Source of the DNA: Bacillota bacterium
Lineage (GTDB): Bacteria; Bacillota; Clostridia; Christensenellales; SZUA-584
NCBI GenBank assembly: GCA_023396555.1
Contig: JAEWWC010000071.1
Span: 1 to 47,678, forward strand
Length of the DNA stretch: 47,678 bases
Direction of reading: 5' to 3'
The notes beneath the pieces are model-generated. The model did no database searches, was not told the DNA's origin, and saw only the letters and a program-made list of their open reading frames with translations. A program made the position numbers and the translations under genes. Numbering within the stretch: the first letter of the stretch is position 1; the number at the start of each line of letters is the position of its first letter. Below are positions 14,876 to 23,319 of this stretch, piece after piece.

Positions 14876-15961
14876 TCACGTTACCGTCGCCGCCGTCACC
14901 GCGCCGCCCGCCACCGTATACACAGCGCCCGGCGCGTTCTTCACCGGCACCGCCGTGGTGATGAAACATTGAGCCCCCTTGATGCGCGCCAGCAGCGCTG
15001 CCTGCCGCGCCTCGTCCAGCTCCGAGAACACGTCGTCCAGCAGCAGCACCGGGCTCTCGCCGAAATCCCCCCTCGCGATATCGAACGTCGCGAGCTTGAG
15101 CGACAGCATCGCAGTCCTCAGCTGCCCCTGAGACGAAAAGCCTCGTATCTCCGCGCCGCCCAGCGACACCGAAAAATCCTCCCTGTGCGGCCCGTACAAA
15201 CAGAACCCCTGCTCGATCTCGGAGGACAGCGACTTGTCCATCTTATCGAACAGCGCCTGCCGTATGTCCGGCCCGGTTACGCTGCTGCGGTACTTCAATT
15301 CCAGCGCCTCACCGCCCGACAGATCCTTGTGGATATCCCGCCCCACATCGTGCAAACGCCCCAAGAACTCCTGCCGCCCCTTAATGATCTTCTCGCCGTG
15401 CTGCGCCAGTTGCTCGTTGTATATTGTCACCAGCTTTTTCAGCTGCGCCTCTTGAATCCTCGATTTCAGCAGCGCGTTCTTCTGCGCCAGCGCCTTGCCG
15501 TAATCCTGCAGCTCGTAAAAGTAAGCAGGGTGCAGCTTGGATATCTCCATATCGACGAACCGCCGCCGGAGCGAAGGAGATTCCTTGAGCGTCTTCAAAT
15601 CCTCCGGGCAGAACACCACCGCGATGAAATTGCCGAACAGCTCACCCATCTTTCTCACCGGCTGCCCGTTCACCTTCAGGCTCTTCTTCTCCGCCGCCGC
15701 GATCAACGCCTCAATCTGCATGGCCCCCTGCCGCGTGCTGATGCCGCCCTTGATGTACGCCGCGTCGCCGCCGTCCCGTATACACTCGGCATCCTTTTGG
15801 GTGCGGAACGACTTGCCGTAGCTCAAGAACCCCACGGCCTCCAGTATATTGGTCTTGCCCGCGGCGTTGCGCCCTTGCAGTATATTAATGCCGTCCGCAA
15901 ACTTTGCGGTGAGGCTGGCATAGCTTCTGTAGTTTTTCAGCGTCAGGCTGCTCAAATACAT
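14876..15961 (-). CDS. recF: DNA replication/repair protein RecF
   Basis: RecF loads RecA at gaps together with RecO and RecR. The 361-residue protein starts MYLSSLTLKNYRSY and carries the Walker A motif GRNAAGKTN (31-39), a signature near SSQGQLRTAMLSLKLA, and the Walker B region SPVLLLDDVFSELDEARQ followed by the D-loop. Length and motif order are normal. In many bacteria recF lies beside dnaN and gyrB; here it is next to a membrane protein instead, with only 10 bases between them, so it has moved out of the origin cluster or that cluster is rearranged. Cassette copy 4 begins 18 bases after its stop. Confidence 0.95.
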   Translation of the reverse strand: MYLSSLTLKNYRSYASLTAKFADGINILQGRNAAGKTNILEAVGFLSYGKSFRTQKDAECIRDGGDAAYIKGGISTRQGAMQIEALIAAAEKKSLKVNGQPVRKMGELFGNFIAVVFCPEDLKTLKESPSLRRRFVDMEISKLHPAYFYELQDYGKALAQKNALLKSRIQEAQLKKLVTIYNEQLAQHGEKIIKGRQEFLGRLHDVGRDIHKDLSGGEALELKYRSSVTGPDIRQALFDKMDKSLSSEIEQGFCLYGPHREDFSVSLGGAEIRGFSSQGQLRTAMLSLKLATFDIARGDFGESPVLLLDDVFSELDEARQAALLARIKGAQCFITTAVPVKNAPGAVYTVAGGAVTAATVT

Positions 15962-15971
15962 GCGTCGCTCC

Positions 15972-17177
15972 TCATCCCACCGGCAGCGTGTAAAACCATA
16001 TTGCGCCCCATACGTTCACCGCGACACCGATCACAACCAGCGTCAATGGCAGGACTACGGAACCGCGCCTTGATATATCCTCTTTGTAAACCGGGTCGTC
16101 CCCGATGATCACCAGCATAAACGGCAGCATGTCTGTGAGATACCGGCTGCCAAACTGCCAGCCGCCCATCGTCCGGTGCGCCAGCGTCACAAGAATATGC
16201 GCCAGCAGGCACAGCACATATATCAGCTTCTTTATGCCGAACCGCCCCCGCGCAAGGCTGACCACCACCAACACATACGCTGGGTTCACCAGGAAGAACA
16301 GCGTGCCGTTGTACTGCGGCCAGAACGTATCCGCGGTCCCCGGCAGCTTCAATACCTCCAGCAGGTTCGGGAGTATGTACTTCAGCCCGAACTGATCCTC
16401 CGCCTGAAACTCCGGCAGATAATTGTGCCCGAACTCGAACAGGCTGCCAAAGCGGGCATAGTTATACATCGCCACCGCCAGTCCCATCGCCGCCAGCGGC
16501 AGCACATACGGCATGCAGCGTACGAGCGTCGCCACAAAGCCCCGCTCATCCTTGATACGCTGATACAGCATGTACAGCAGCAGCGGCGCGTACACCACGT
16601 TAAACGGGCGGCACGCAAACGCGATACCAATGCACAGGAAGGAGCACAACCACGCGGCCCGTCGACGGCTGTCCATCAGATATATTGCCAGCGCCGTGAA
16701 GAAAAAGCCTTGTGTCTGCGCCGAAAACCACACCCAGCCCGTCACCGACAGATAGAACAGGTTAGACCCAAGAGTAAACAACAGCGCGATCACTGCCGCG
16801 TTCAGACCGCTTAAGCCCTTGCGCATCAGCAGCCGGTAGACGATCACGAACGCCCCCAGCCCCAGCAGCGTGTTGATGAGGTTGTCCGGCGTATTCAACC
16901 CAAAGAAGGGGTACAGCAAAAACTGCACGACGGAAGGAAACGGCGGGAAGCTCACGTAATAATGCCCGTTATACTCGGCGAGCTCCAGCCATGTGACGTT
17001 TTCGGGCAGGTACGTCCGCCCTTCCCACCAGCTTTGCGCCTGCCGCGTATACGAGTCGTAATCACAGTGTGACAGCACGCCCTGTCCCATTACGCCATAC
17101 AGTACGATGTAGGCGCACACAAGCAGCGCCGCCGCGATAATGAAGTGATTTGTAAACCGTTCCCGTTTGCCGTCCAT
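15972..17177 (-). CDS. GT-C-like multi-pass membrane protein, possible glycosyltransferase
   Basis: Protein of 401 residues with roughly ten hydrophobic helices. After the first helix comes a long outer loop with DYDSYTRQAQSWWEGRTYL and FPPFPSVVQFLLYPFFG, the kind of acidic first loop used by GT-C enzymes (ArnT/PMT/GT39-type) that take sugars from polyprenyl-phosphate. The rest is hydrophobic with a late loop HRTMGGWQFGSRYLTDMLPF, also common in that group. Substrate unknown. It starts at ATG 17177 and runs into recF ten bases later, suggesting co-transcription. A polymerase or flippase-like envelope protein is the alternative. Confidence 0.7.
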   Translation of the reverse strand: MDGKRERFTNHFIIAAALLVCAYIVLYGVMGQGVLSHCDYDSYTRQAQSWWEGRTYLPENVTWLELAEYNGHYYVSFPPFPSVVQFLLYPFFGLNTPDNLINTLLGLGAFVIVYRLLMRKGLSGLNAAVIALLFTLGSNLFYLSVTGWVWFSAQTQGFFFTALAIYLMDSRRRAAWLCSFLCIGIAFACRPFNVVYAPLLLYMLYQRIKDERGFVATLVRCMPYVLPLAAMGLAVAMYNYARFGSLFEFGHNYLPEFQAEDQFGLKYILPNLLEVLKLPGTADTFWPQYNGTLFFLVNPAYVLVVVSLARGRFGIKKLIYVLCLLAHILVTLAHRTMGGWQFGSRYLTDMLPFMLVIIGDDPVYKEDISRRGSVVLPLTLVVIGVAVNVWGAIWFYTLPVG

Positions 17178-17347
17178 ATCGACCGTATTTTAACACGCCG
17201 CACCGCAAAAGAGAAGAATTTTCAAGCTGCATATCCTATTCATTACTCATCCGCCCCGGCTCCTCCGCACCATCGCTCCGATTCGCCTGCGTAAAAACAG
17301 CAGCAAGGCAGGCGCCAGCAGAAAACAGCATGCGGCCAAAGCAAAAA

Positions 17348-17366
17348 GAAAATGCGACGCATCTCC
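17348..17366 (-). terminator. intrinsic terminator (second of a pair)
   Basis: A short stem around ATGCG and CGCAT with purine/pyrimidine flanks, and a T-run on the minus strand. It is nearly identical to the hairpin at 17502-17520. Confidence 0.5.
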
Positions 17367-17390
17367 TTTCAGGCTGTCGATAAACCCTAA

Positions 17391-17477
17391 ATGTCATGCC
17401 GAGCTTGCGAGGAATCCCATGTGAAGTACTTTGCAGTGGGGGGTTCCCCAGTCGCTTACGCTCCATCGGAATGACAT
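17391..17477. repeat. MITE-like imperfect palindromic repeat
   Basis: The ends are inverted: ATGTCATGCCGA on the left and TCGGAATGACAT on the right. Inner segments GGAATCCC and GGGGTTCC also pair. Elements of the form TGTCATTCCGAG...GAATC are dispersed in many Firmicute genomes (from memory). It sits between two near-identical terminator hairpins. The 410-base gap 17178-17588 otherwise holds no gene. Confidence 0.65.
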
Positions 17478-17496
17478 AGCAACTTTTTTGACAAGC

Positions 17497-17525
17497 AAAA
17501 AGGAAATGCGGCGCATCTCCTTTTC
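17497..17525. terminator. intrinsic terminator of the amino-acid kinase gene
   Basis: GGAAATGCGGCGCATCTCC (17502-17520) folds on itself, with AAAAA before it and TTTT after it, so it can terminate from either side. The copy at 17348-17366 forms a direct repeat with it across the MITE-like element. Confidence 0.65.
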
Positions 17526-17588
17526 TATTACTGTTTTTATTCCTTCAGCCTGTTTTTGAAACATGGCTGGTATGCCGAGGCGTCCCGG

Positions 17589-18413
17589 CTACTTCACGTA
17601 AATATGTGTGCTTGGCGCGTTGCCCGAGATGATGTCGTCGATCCGGCTGCTCGCGCGTGCGATGTACACGTGCGTACCCGCCTTGGCCGGCTCCAGCGAA
17701 TACTTCAGCTTAGCGCCCGCGCCGTTGGCGCCCGCGCGTGACGCGCCCTGGCAGCACGCAATCGCCTCCGCCACTTTGCGCTCCAGTTCCAGAGGGGTTG
17801 CGCCGGATATCTCACGTATCAGCGTCGACGGATCGCCCGGGTCCTGATAGATACCGTCCACCGACGTCAGTATCACCAGCGTACCCGCCTTCACCAGCAT
17901 CGCGATGACCGCCGCCGTCTCGTCGTTGTCCACGCATTCCACCACGCCCTGCCCGTTGCTCCCGATCCGCTTCAGTTCCATCTTGCGGTTTTCCTCGCTG
18001 GACACCGGATCGTTGTAGTTGATAATGGGTATCGCACCCTGCGACGGCGCGCGCATCAGCAGCCTAAAAATGTGCTCGCGCTTTTCGGCGTCGTTGAAGT
18101 GGCTGTGCTCCACCAGCACCTGCCGCACCGAATACGCGGGGCCCACAAACCGGCGGTAGTTCTCCATCAGTATCGACTGCCCCTGCGCAGAGTAATCCGT
18201 CTTAACGTCCTCCACATCGCCCGCCAGCTCGCCGCCGCTGCGCTTCATATAATCGATGCGCCCGATCTCGGTTGCGCCGGAACTGACCAGCAGCATGCCG
18301 GGCCTAAGCGCGCTGGAAAGCCGGGAGAATATATTGTAGTCGATGTCGCCGTCCTCATGGCGGATCAGCGCCATCGACCCGATTTTAACCACAATGTCGT
18401 ATACGCTGTTCAA
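17589..18413 (-). CDS. stand-alone amino-acid kinase, glutamate 5-kinase-like
   Basis: A 274-residue protein of the amino-acid kinase fold. The N-terminus DIVVKIGSMAL is the phosphate-binding strand-loop, LVSSGATEIGR corresponds to the VSSGA motif of glutamate 5-kinase, VDNDETAAVIAMLVKAGTLVILTSVDGIYQDP is the nucleotide-site segment, and AKLKYSLEPAKAGTHVYIA is the C-terminal substrate-side motif. It lacks the PUA domain of ordinary ProB and there is no proA or proC nearby, and the usual GGMxTK motif is altered (GANGAGAK). So it may phosphorylate something other than glutamate. TTG at 18413 with AGGAG ten bases upstream is the likely start. Confidence 0.75.
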   Translation of the reverse strand: MNSVYDIVVKIGSMALIRHEDGDIDYNIFSRLSSALRPGMLLVSSGATEIGRIDYMKRSGGELAGDVEDVKTDYSAQGQSILMENYRRFVGPAYSVRQVLVEHSHFNDAEKREHIFRLLMRAPSQGAIPIINYNDPVSSEENRKMELKRIGSNGQGVVECVDNDETAAVIAMLVKAGTLVILTSVDGIYQDPGDPSTLIREISGATPLELERKVAEAIACCQGASRAGANGAGAKLKYSLEPAKAGTHVYIARASSRIDDIISGNAPSTHIYVK

Positions 18414-18663
18414 ATCGGGTCAGCTCCTGTTCAATGGATTGCATATATCCGCAGCGTTTGTTTCGCTGTTTGAATAACAGTTTATAGTATAATCATCGCA
18501 CATATAAAAGTAAAGCGGTATGTCACGGCTCGCTATCAGGCTCGTTGCAATTCGGCTCGCCAAAACTGATTGCCGCAGGTTCAACTCTTTTGGTTGATTT
18601 CTTTTGTTTTGTTTGGTATTCTTCTTATTGGACTAATAGACTGATGCATACAGGGGATTTTTA
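18414..18663 (+). promoter_or_regulatory. intergenic region between kinase and rpiB with -10 element
   Basis: The gap holds no gene. TATAAT at 18488-18493 is a good -10 box for rightward transcription, without a clear -35, giving an rpiB leader of about 165 bases. I found no known riboswitch or strong hairpin in it. Confidence 0.4.
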
Positions 18664-19107
18664 ATGAAAATAGCCATCGGATGCGATCACGGCGGCATCG
18701 AGCTCAAAGCGGTCATCATCGACCATCTTCAAAAGCAGGGCAAGGAGATATGCGACTTTGGCGCATACAGCTGCGATTCCTGCGACTATCCGGATTACGC
18801 GGTACCGGTCTGCGAGGCCGTTCTGGCGGGCAAAGCGGATTTCGGCATACTCATCTGCGGGACAGGCATCGGCATGTCCATCTCGGCCAATAAGATACAC
18901 GGCATCCGCTGCGCGCTGCTGGGCGACGTGTTTTCCGCCAAAGCCACCCGAGCGCATAACGACACCAACGTAATGGCGCTGGGCGGCCGCGTTATCGGCC
19001 CGGGCCACGCCCTTGAGATCGTGGACGCGTTCCTGGGCACCGAATTTTCCCACGACGCACGCCACGTCAACCGAATAAACAAACTGATGGATCTGGAGAA
19101 ACGGTAA
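18664..19107 (+). CDS. rpiB: ribose-5-phosphate isomerase B
   Basis: Interconverts ribose 5-phosphate and ribulose 5-phosphate. The 147 residues begin MKIAIGCDHGGIELK, include DFGAYSCDSCDYPDYA, and carry the active-site segment ICGTGIGMSISANKIHGIRCAL, where the Cys acts as base in this family, followed by RAHNDTNVMALGGRVIG. Length and motifs match RpiB/LacAB. GGGG precedes the ATG at a short distance. The uracil salvage gene upp follows, a frequent neighbour in Firmicutes. Confidence 0.96.
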   Translation: MKIAIGCDHGGIELKAVIIDHLQKQGKEICDFGAYSCDSCDYPDYAVPVCEAVLAGKADFGILICGTGIGMSISANKIHGIRCALLGDVFSAKATRAHNDTNVMALGGRVIGPGHALEIVDAFLGTEFSHDARHVNRINKLMDLEKR

Positions 19108-19182
19108 CATTCGTTTCTCCTTATTTGCATAATCCCCAATTTCTTAAGAGCTTTGGGGCAAATAATCATACGGAGGCTTAAA

Positions 19183-19812
19183 ATGGGCAAACTAGTCGTC
19201 ATGGATCATCCGCTGATCCAGCACAAAATCTCGCTGATCAGGGACAAATCCACAGGCACCAAGGATTTTCGGGCGCTTGTTGAAGAGCTCGCGATGCTGA
19301 TGGCCTACGAGGTCACGCGGGACCTTCCTTTAAAAGAAGTAGAAATTGAGACGCCGGTCGCCAAGGCCAAAACCAAAGTGATTTCCGGCAAAACGATCGG
19401 CATCGTTCCGATACTGCGAGCCGGCCTCGGCATGGTGGACGGCATACTGTCGCTCGTTCCCGCCGCCAAGGTGGGGCACATCGGGCTCTACCGTGACCCC
19501 GAGACACTGCAGCCGGTGGAATACTACTGCAAGCTGCCCACCGACGCAGCCGAGCGCGACCTCATCATACTCGACCCGATGCTGGCCACAGGCGGCAGCG
19601 CCAACGGCGCGATCCAGCTGCTCAAAGAGCGCGGCATCGCCAATATCAAGCTTGTTTGTCTGATTGCCGCGCCGGAAGGCATAGAAGCAGTTCAGAAAGC
19701 GCATCCGGATGTCGATATATTTGTTGCGGCGGTGGATGAGAAGCTGAACGACCACGGTTACATCGTACCGGGTCTCGGAGACGCAGGGGACAGGCTTTTC
19801 GGAACTAAATAA
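19183..19812 (+). CDS. upp: uracil phosphoribosyltransferase
   Basis: Salvage enzyme making UMP from uracil and PRPP. The 209-residue protein has GIVPILRAGLGMVDG, the PRPP-binding loop LDPMLATGGSA, and the C-terminal uracil-site segment VDEKLNDHGYIVPGLGDAGDRLFGT, all characteristic. The ATG at 19183 follows CGGAGG; an upstream extension in frame to 19153 lacks a site. A hairpin with CCCCAA and TTTGGGG arms stands between rpiB and upp. The V-ATPase operon begins 44 bases after its stop, so read-through is possible. Confidence 0.97.
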   Translation: MGKLVVMDHPLIQHKISLIRDKSTGTKDFRALVEELAMLMAYEVTRDLPLKEVEIETPVAKAKTKVISGKTIGIVPILRAGLGMVDGILSLVPAAKVGHIGLYRDPETLQPVEYYCKLPTDAAERDLIILDPMLATGGSANGAIQLLKERGIANIKLVCLIAAPEGIEAVQKAHPDVDIFVAAVDEKLNDHGYIVPGLGDAGDRLFGTK

Positions 19813-19856
19813 TATACCGCAAACACATAAAGAATAGAATTGCAGGAGAATAGCGA

Positions 19857-20168
19857 ATGGCGATGGATGTATTATCCGAAATCAGAGCGGCTGAGGAAAA
19901 GGCGCTGGAATCCCGGCGTCTGGCTGCCATTGCCGCCAAGGACGCGCTTAAGCTGGCGGAGCAGGAATTCGCCCAGATTGCGGACACAGAGCTCGCCGCC
20001 GCCCGGCGCGCCGCGCTTGATAAGGTGAACGGTGCCAAAACCGCCGCCAAAACCGAGCTGGATAAGCAGCAGCAGCAACGCATGAGCGATTGCAATACGT
20101 TGAAAAGCACCGCGGGCCAGCGTCTGGAACGCGCCGTACAGGTCTTAGTGGAGAGGATACTGAAGTAA
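19857..20168 (+). CDS. ntpF: V/A-type ATPase peripheral-stalk subunit G/H (NtpF-like)
   Basis: First gene of the V-ATPase operon. The 103-residue protein is an uninterrupted, Ala/Glu/Lys/Arg-rich helix (AEEKALESRRLAAIAAKDALKLAEQEF and so on), the long coiled coil that pairs with subunit E to form the peripheral stalk. No membrane segment. A GGAG site precedes the ATG at 19857. It ends two bases before subunit I. Identity rests on the coiled-coil character and position, since this family has little sequence conservation. Confidence 0.8.
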   Translation: MAMDVLSEIRAAEEKALESRRLAAIAAKDALKLAEQEFAQIADTELAAARRAALDKVNGAKTAAKTELDKQQQQRMSDCNTLKSTAGQRLERAVQVLVERILK

Positions 20169-20169
20169 C

Positions 20170-22089
20170 ATGGCGATTCTATCCATGGAAAAAGTCACGC
20201 TGATCGCCCATGCGGACAGCAGACAACGGCTTTTGAAGAGATTGCAGCAGTTGGGCGCGGTTGAGGTTGTCACCTCGGGCGTGGAAGGCCTTGCGCTGTC
20301 CGCCGCTCCGGAATCCTTGGCCCGCCTCGAAGATCGGCTATCCGCTGTGCGCGAAGCGCTGGATGTCATTCGCCCCTACGACGACAGCAAGACTTCATTT
20401 CTTACGCCTAAACCTCCGATGACGCTGACGGAGCTGGAAAATATGCCGGAGCGCTTTGCCGAGGCGGATGAGCTGGTCGGCAGAATCCAAAAATTCTCCG
20501 ACGACATGAGCGCGCTCAAAGCCCGACGTCAGCGGCTGAAAAACCGTATCGCGGCGCTTACGCCTTACGCGCCGTTTGATGCGCCGCTGGAAAGCGTGGG
20601 CCCGGGCCGTTACACGGCAAGCATGCTGGGCACCATCCCCGCTGACAGTACGGAAAAGTACGAGAAAATCCGTCAGGACTACGCCGATACTGCCTATTTT
20701 GAAACCTTGAGCGGTGGGCACGACCTTATTCCCATCTACGTCGCGATGCACAAGAGCGTTCAGGAAGCGCTGGTCGGCGAGCTCAAATACCTTGGGTTGG
20801 CCGAAGCATACACCAAGGAACTCATCGGCACCCCGGCAGACATCATCGCGGATTCAGAGAGCGAATGCGTCTCTATGGACTCGGAAACTAAAGAATACGA
20901 AGACATCGCCAAAGATCTCGCCGCACAGAAGGCGGTTTTAAAAGCGCTGGAGGACTACCTCCTCACCGAGATCTCGCGCGAAAAATGCATTGAGCGCCTC
21001 GGCGTCACCGGCTCTGCATTCCTGCTGGAAGGCTGGGTCATCGCGGATCAGAAGCAGAAGGTGCAAGCTGCCGTACTGGAGGCTGCGCCCGAAGCATTCA
21101 TCGGTTTCCGCCCGCCGGCAGATAACGAAACGCCGCCCACCGCGCTGAACAACCCCCGCGTCGTCGTCCCTTTCGAGGCCGTTACCAATATGTATTCCGT
21201 TCCTCATTCAACAGGCTTCGATCCCAACCTGCTGATGTCGATATTCTATTTCCTGATTTTCGGCATGATGATCGGCGACTTCGCATATGGCGTTATACTG
21301 ATCCTGGGTGCGTTTTTGGTGCTCAAGCTCAAAAAGCCCACCGGCATGTTCCGCAAGATCACCACAGTCATCATGATCTGTGGCGCGTCCACCGCTCTTT
21401 GGGGTCTTTTCTTCGGTACGATTTTCAGCATAGAAGGCGTCCCTGCTGTCATCAATCCCATCGACGACGCCATGACTCTGCTGATACTTTGCCTCGCGCT
21501 CGGTGTGCTGCACATACTTGTGGGCCTGGCGATAGGCGCTTACATGCTGATGAAGCAAGGCCATTTCTGGGATGCGGTGTTCGATAAAATATCATGGATC
21601 ATGCTGCTGGTTGGCGGCATCCTGTACGCTGCGGGCAGCGCTCTGGCAATGCCTGTTGTCGGTCAGATCGGCGTCTATCTTGCTCTTGCAGGCGTTTTAA
21701 TTCTTCTGTTTACGCAAGGCCGCCACAAAAAGGGTATATTCCGCAAGCTGATCGGCGGGCTTTCCAGCCTGTATGGCGCAACCAGCTATATCAGCGATAT
21801 TCTTTCTTACTGCCGTATTTTCGGAATGGGACTCGCAACCACTGTTATTGCCATGGTGTTCAACACGATCGCCGGCCTTTTCCTGGGCGCATGGTACGGC
21901 TACATCATCGGTATCATCGTCATGACCGTCGGCCACGTGTTCAACATTGCCATCAACACACTGGGTGCGTTCGTACACACGGCGAGACTGCAGTATATCG
22001 AGTTTTTCTCGAAGTTCTTTGAAGGCGGCGGACATGCTTTCTCTCCGCTGAATATACATACAAAGAATCACAGGCTGGAAGAAAGATAG
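20170..22089 (+). CDS. ntpI: V/A-type ATPase subunit I (membrane stator)
   Basis: The 639-residue membrane stator subunit (a subunit) that forms the ion half-channels against the K ring. The first 340 residues are a soluble coiled-coil arm; from about 355 to 625 there are seven or eight membrane helices, beginning FDPNLLMSIFYFLIFGMMIGDFAYG and including SYISDILSYCRIFGMGLATTVIAMVFN, the segment with the essential Arg. It starts two bases after ntpF. A 102-base gap with a small CCGCT/AGCGG hairpin follows before ntpK. Confidence 0.95.
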   Translation: MAILSMEKVTLIAHADSRQRLLKRLQQLGAVEVVTSGVEGLALSAAPESLARLEDRLSAVREALDVIRPYDDSKTSFLTPKPPMTLTELENMPERFAEADELVGRIQKFSDDMSALKARRQRLKNRIAALTPYAPFDAPLESVGPGRYTASMLGTIPADSTEKYEKIRQDYADTAYFETLSGGHDLIPIYVAMHKSVQEALVGELKYLGLAEAYTKELIGTPADIIADSESECVSMDSETKEYEDIAKDLAAQKAVLKALEDYLLTEISREKCIERLGVTGSAFLLEGWVIADQKQKVQAAVLEAAPEAFIGFRPPADNETPPTALNNPRVVVPFEAVTNMYSVPHSTGFDPNLLMSIFYFLIFGMMIGDFAYGVILILGAFLVLKLKKPTGMFRKITTVIMICGASTALWGLFFGTIFSIEGVPAVINPIDDAMTLLILCLALGVLHILVGLAIGAYMLMKQGHFWDAVFDKISWIMLLVGGILYAAGSALAMPVVGQIGVYLALAGVLILLFTQGRHKKGIFRKLIGGLSSLYGATSYISDILSYCRIFGMGLATTVIAMVFNTIAGLFLGAWYGYIIGIIVMTVGHVFNIAINTLGAFVHTARLQYIEFFSKFFEGGGHAFSPLNIHTKNHRLEER

Positions 22090-22191
22090 CAGCCCCCGAC
22101 AGCGCGTACATCGGCGGCAGATACAAAGAAAACCCGCTTTTTTAGCGGATGAGTATAAAACAAACCGTTAGTTATAACAGGAGGCATACAC

Positions 22192-22683
22192 ATGGGCGAC
22201 TTTTTTGGACAATATTTCGGCGCAATCATCTCCACATTGGGTGCAGCCCTCGCGGTCGGGCTCGCCGGCATGGGATCTGCGAAGGGCATGAGTCTTGCGG
22301 GTCAGGCGGCAGCAGGACTTGTCGCGGAAGACCCGGACAAATTCGGTCAGGCGCTGGTTCTTCAGCTGTTGCCGGGAACGCAGGGTATCTACGGTTTGCT
22401 GATCTCGTTCCTGATCCTGATCAATAATGGCGTCGTGGGCGGCGATATCGGGATATCCGCTGCGCAGGGCTGGGTCTATTTCTTCGGATCTCTTCCCATC
22501 GCGCTCGTCGGTTATTCTTCTGCGATTTCCCAGGGAAAGACGGCCGTATCGGGTATTGCGCTCTTAGGAAAGCGCCCCGAAGAATCCGGTAAAGCGATCA
22601 CGATGGCCATCATGGTGGAAACCTACGCTGTTTTCGCATTGCTGATTTCCATGCTGACGATTCTTCTCGGCTCTATCAAATAA
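22192..22683 (+). CDS. ntpK: V/A-type ATPase subunit K (rotor ring), sodium-type ligands
   Basis: A 163-residue duplicated proteolipid with four membrane helices, forming the rotor ring. The residues known to bind Na+ in Enterococcus hirae NtpK (Leu61, Thr64, Gln65, Gln110, Glu139) have counterparts here: L60, T63 and Q64 in LPGTQGIYG, Q114 in SQGK, and E143 in MVETYAVFA. Only the second hairpin carries the carboxylate, as in E. hirae. Na+ pumping is therefore likely; direction (ATP use or synthesis) cannot be told. A strong AGGAGG site precedes the ATG, and the hairpin at 22134-22148 may help raise expression relative to neighbours. Confidence 0.95.
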   Translation: MGDFFGQYFGAIISTLGAALAVGLAGMGSAKGMSLAGQAAAGLVAEDPDKFGQALVLQLLPGTQGIYGLLISFLILINNGVVGGDIGISAAQGWVYFFGSLPIALVGYSSAISQGKTAVSGIALLGKRPEESGKAITMAIMVETYAVFALLISMLTILLGSIK

Positions 22684-22698
22684 TTAAAAAGGGCGTGA

Positions 22699-23301
22699 TT
22701 GAATTTGGCTGGTGCTGAAAAGCTCATTAAAAAAATACTGGCCGACGCCCAGCGGGACGCTGAGTCCCTCTGGGCGGATGCCGACGAAAAAAAGCAGTCA
22801 CTGCGCGAAAAATCGTTGCGCGACATCGAACGCCGCAAGGCGGAAATCGAGCGTATGGCCGCAGATTCCGTCGTCGAAAACAGGAAGCGCATGGCCGCCG
22901 TTTACGACCTCGAATACCGCAAACAGCTGTTGTCCGCCAAGCAGGAGATGATGCAGCAGGCGCGCAGCCTCGCGCTCACCAAGCTCCGCTCGCTGGACGA
23001 CGCGTCGTACCTCAAGCTGATGAAGCAGCGCCTGATCGCCTGCGCAGCTTCCGGCACGGGCGGCATCGCGGTCGCGCCAGGCGAAACGCGGCTGAACGCG
23101 GCATTTATCGCGGATGTCAACGCGTGGCTGAAGCAGTCGGCAGGGCAGGGCAGCGTGACGCTGCTGTCCGAGCCGCGCAGCATCAGCGGCGGTTTTGTGT
23201 ACGTCAGCGGCGGCATGGAGATCGACGTGTCACTGGAAGCTCTGCTGGACGAAGCGTGGCAGCAATCCGAAACGGAAGTCGCCGCGGTATTGTTCGAATA
23301 A
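22699..23301 (+). CDS. ntpE: V/A-type ATPase subunit E (peripheral stalk)
   Basis: Peripheral-stalk subunit of 200 residues. The N-terminal half is a long charged helix (KKILADAQRDAESLWADADEKKQSLREKSLRDIERRK) that pairs with the NtpF coil; the C-terminal half is a small alpha/beta head (VTLLSEPRSISGGFVYVSGGMEIDVSLEALLDE) that contacts the catalytic head. TTG at 22699 is the likely start, six bases after AAAGGG; another TTG two codons later is possible. It lies 15 bases after ntpK. Confidence 0.88.
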   Translation: MNLAGAEKLIKKILADAQRDAESLWADADEKKQSLREKSLRDIERRKAEIERMAADSVVENRKRMAAVYDLEYRKQLLSAKQEMMQQARSLALTKLRSLDDASYLKLMKQRLIACAASGTGGIAVAPGETRLNAAFIADVNAWLKQSAGQGSVTLLSEPRSISGGFVYVSGGMEIDVSLEALLDEAWQQSETEVAAVLFE

Positions 23302-23319
23302 TATGTGATGGGATGAAAA

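Noticed and set aside
17236..17466. 76-residue minus-strand frame
   Set aside because: It lies across the MITE-like repeat and a terminator hairpin and shows no protein features.
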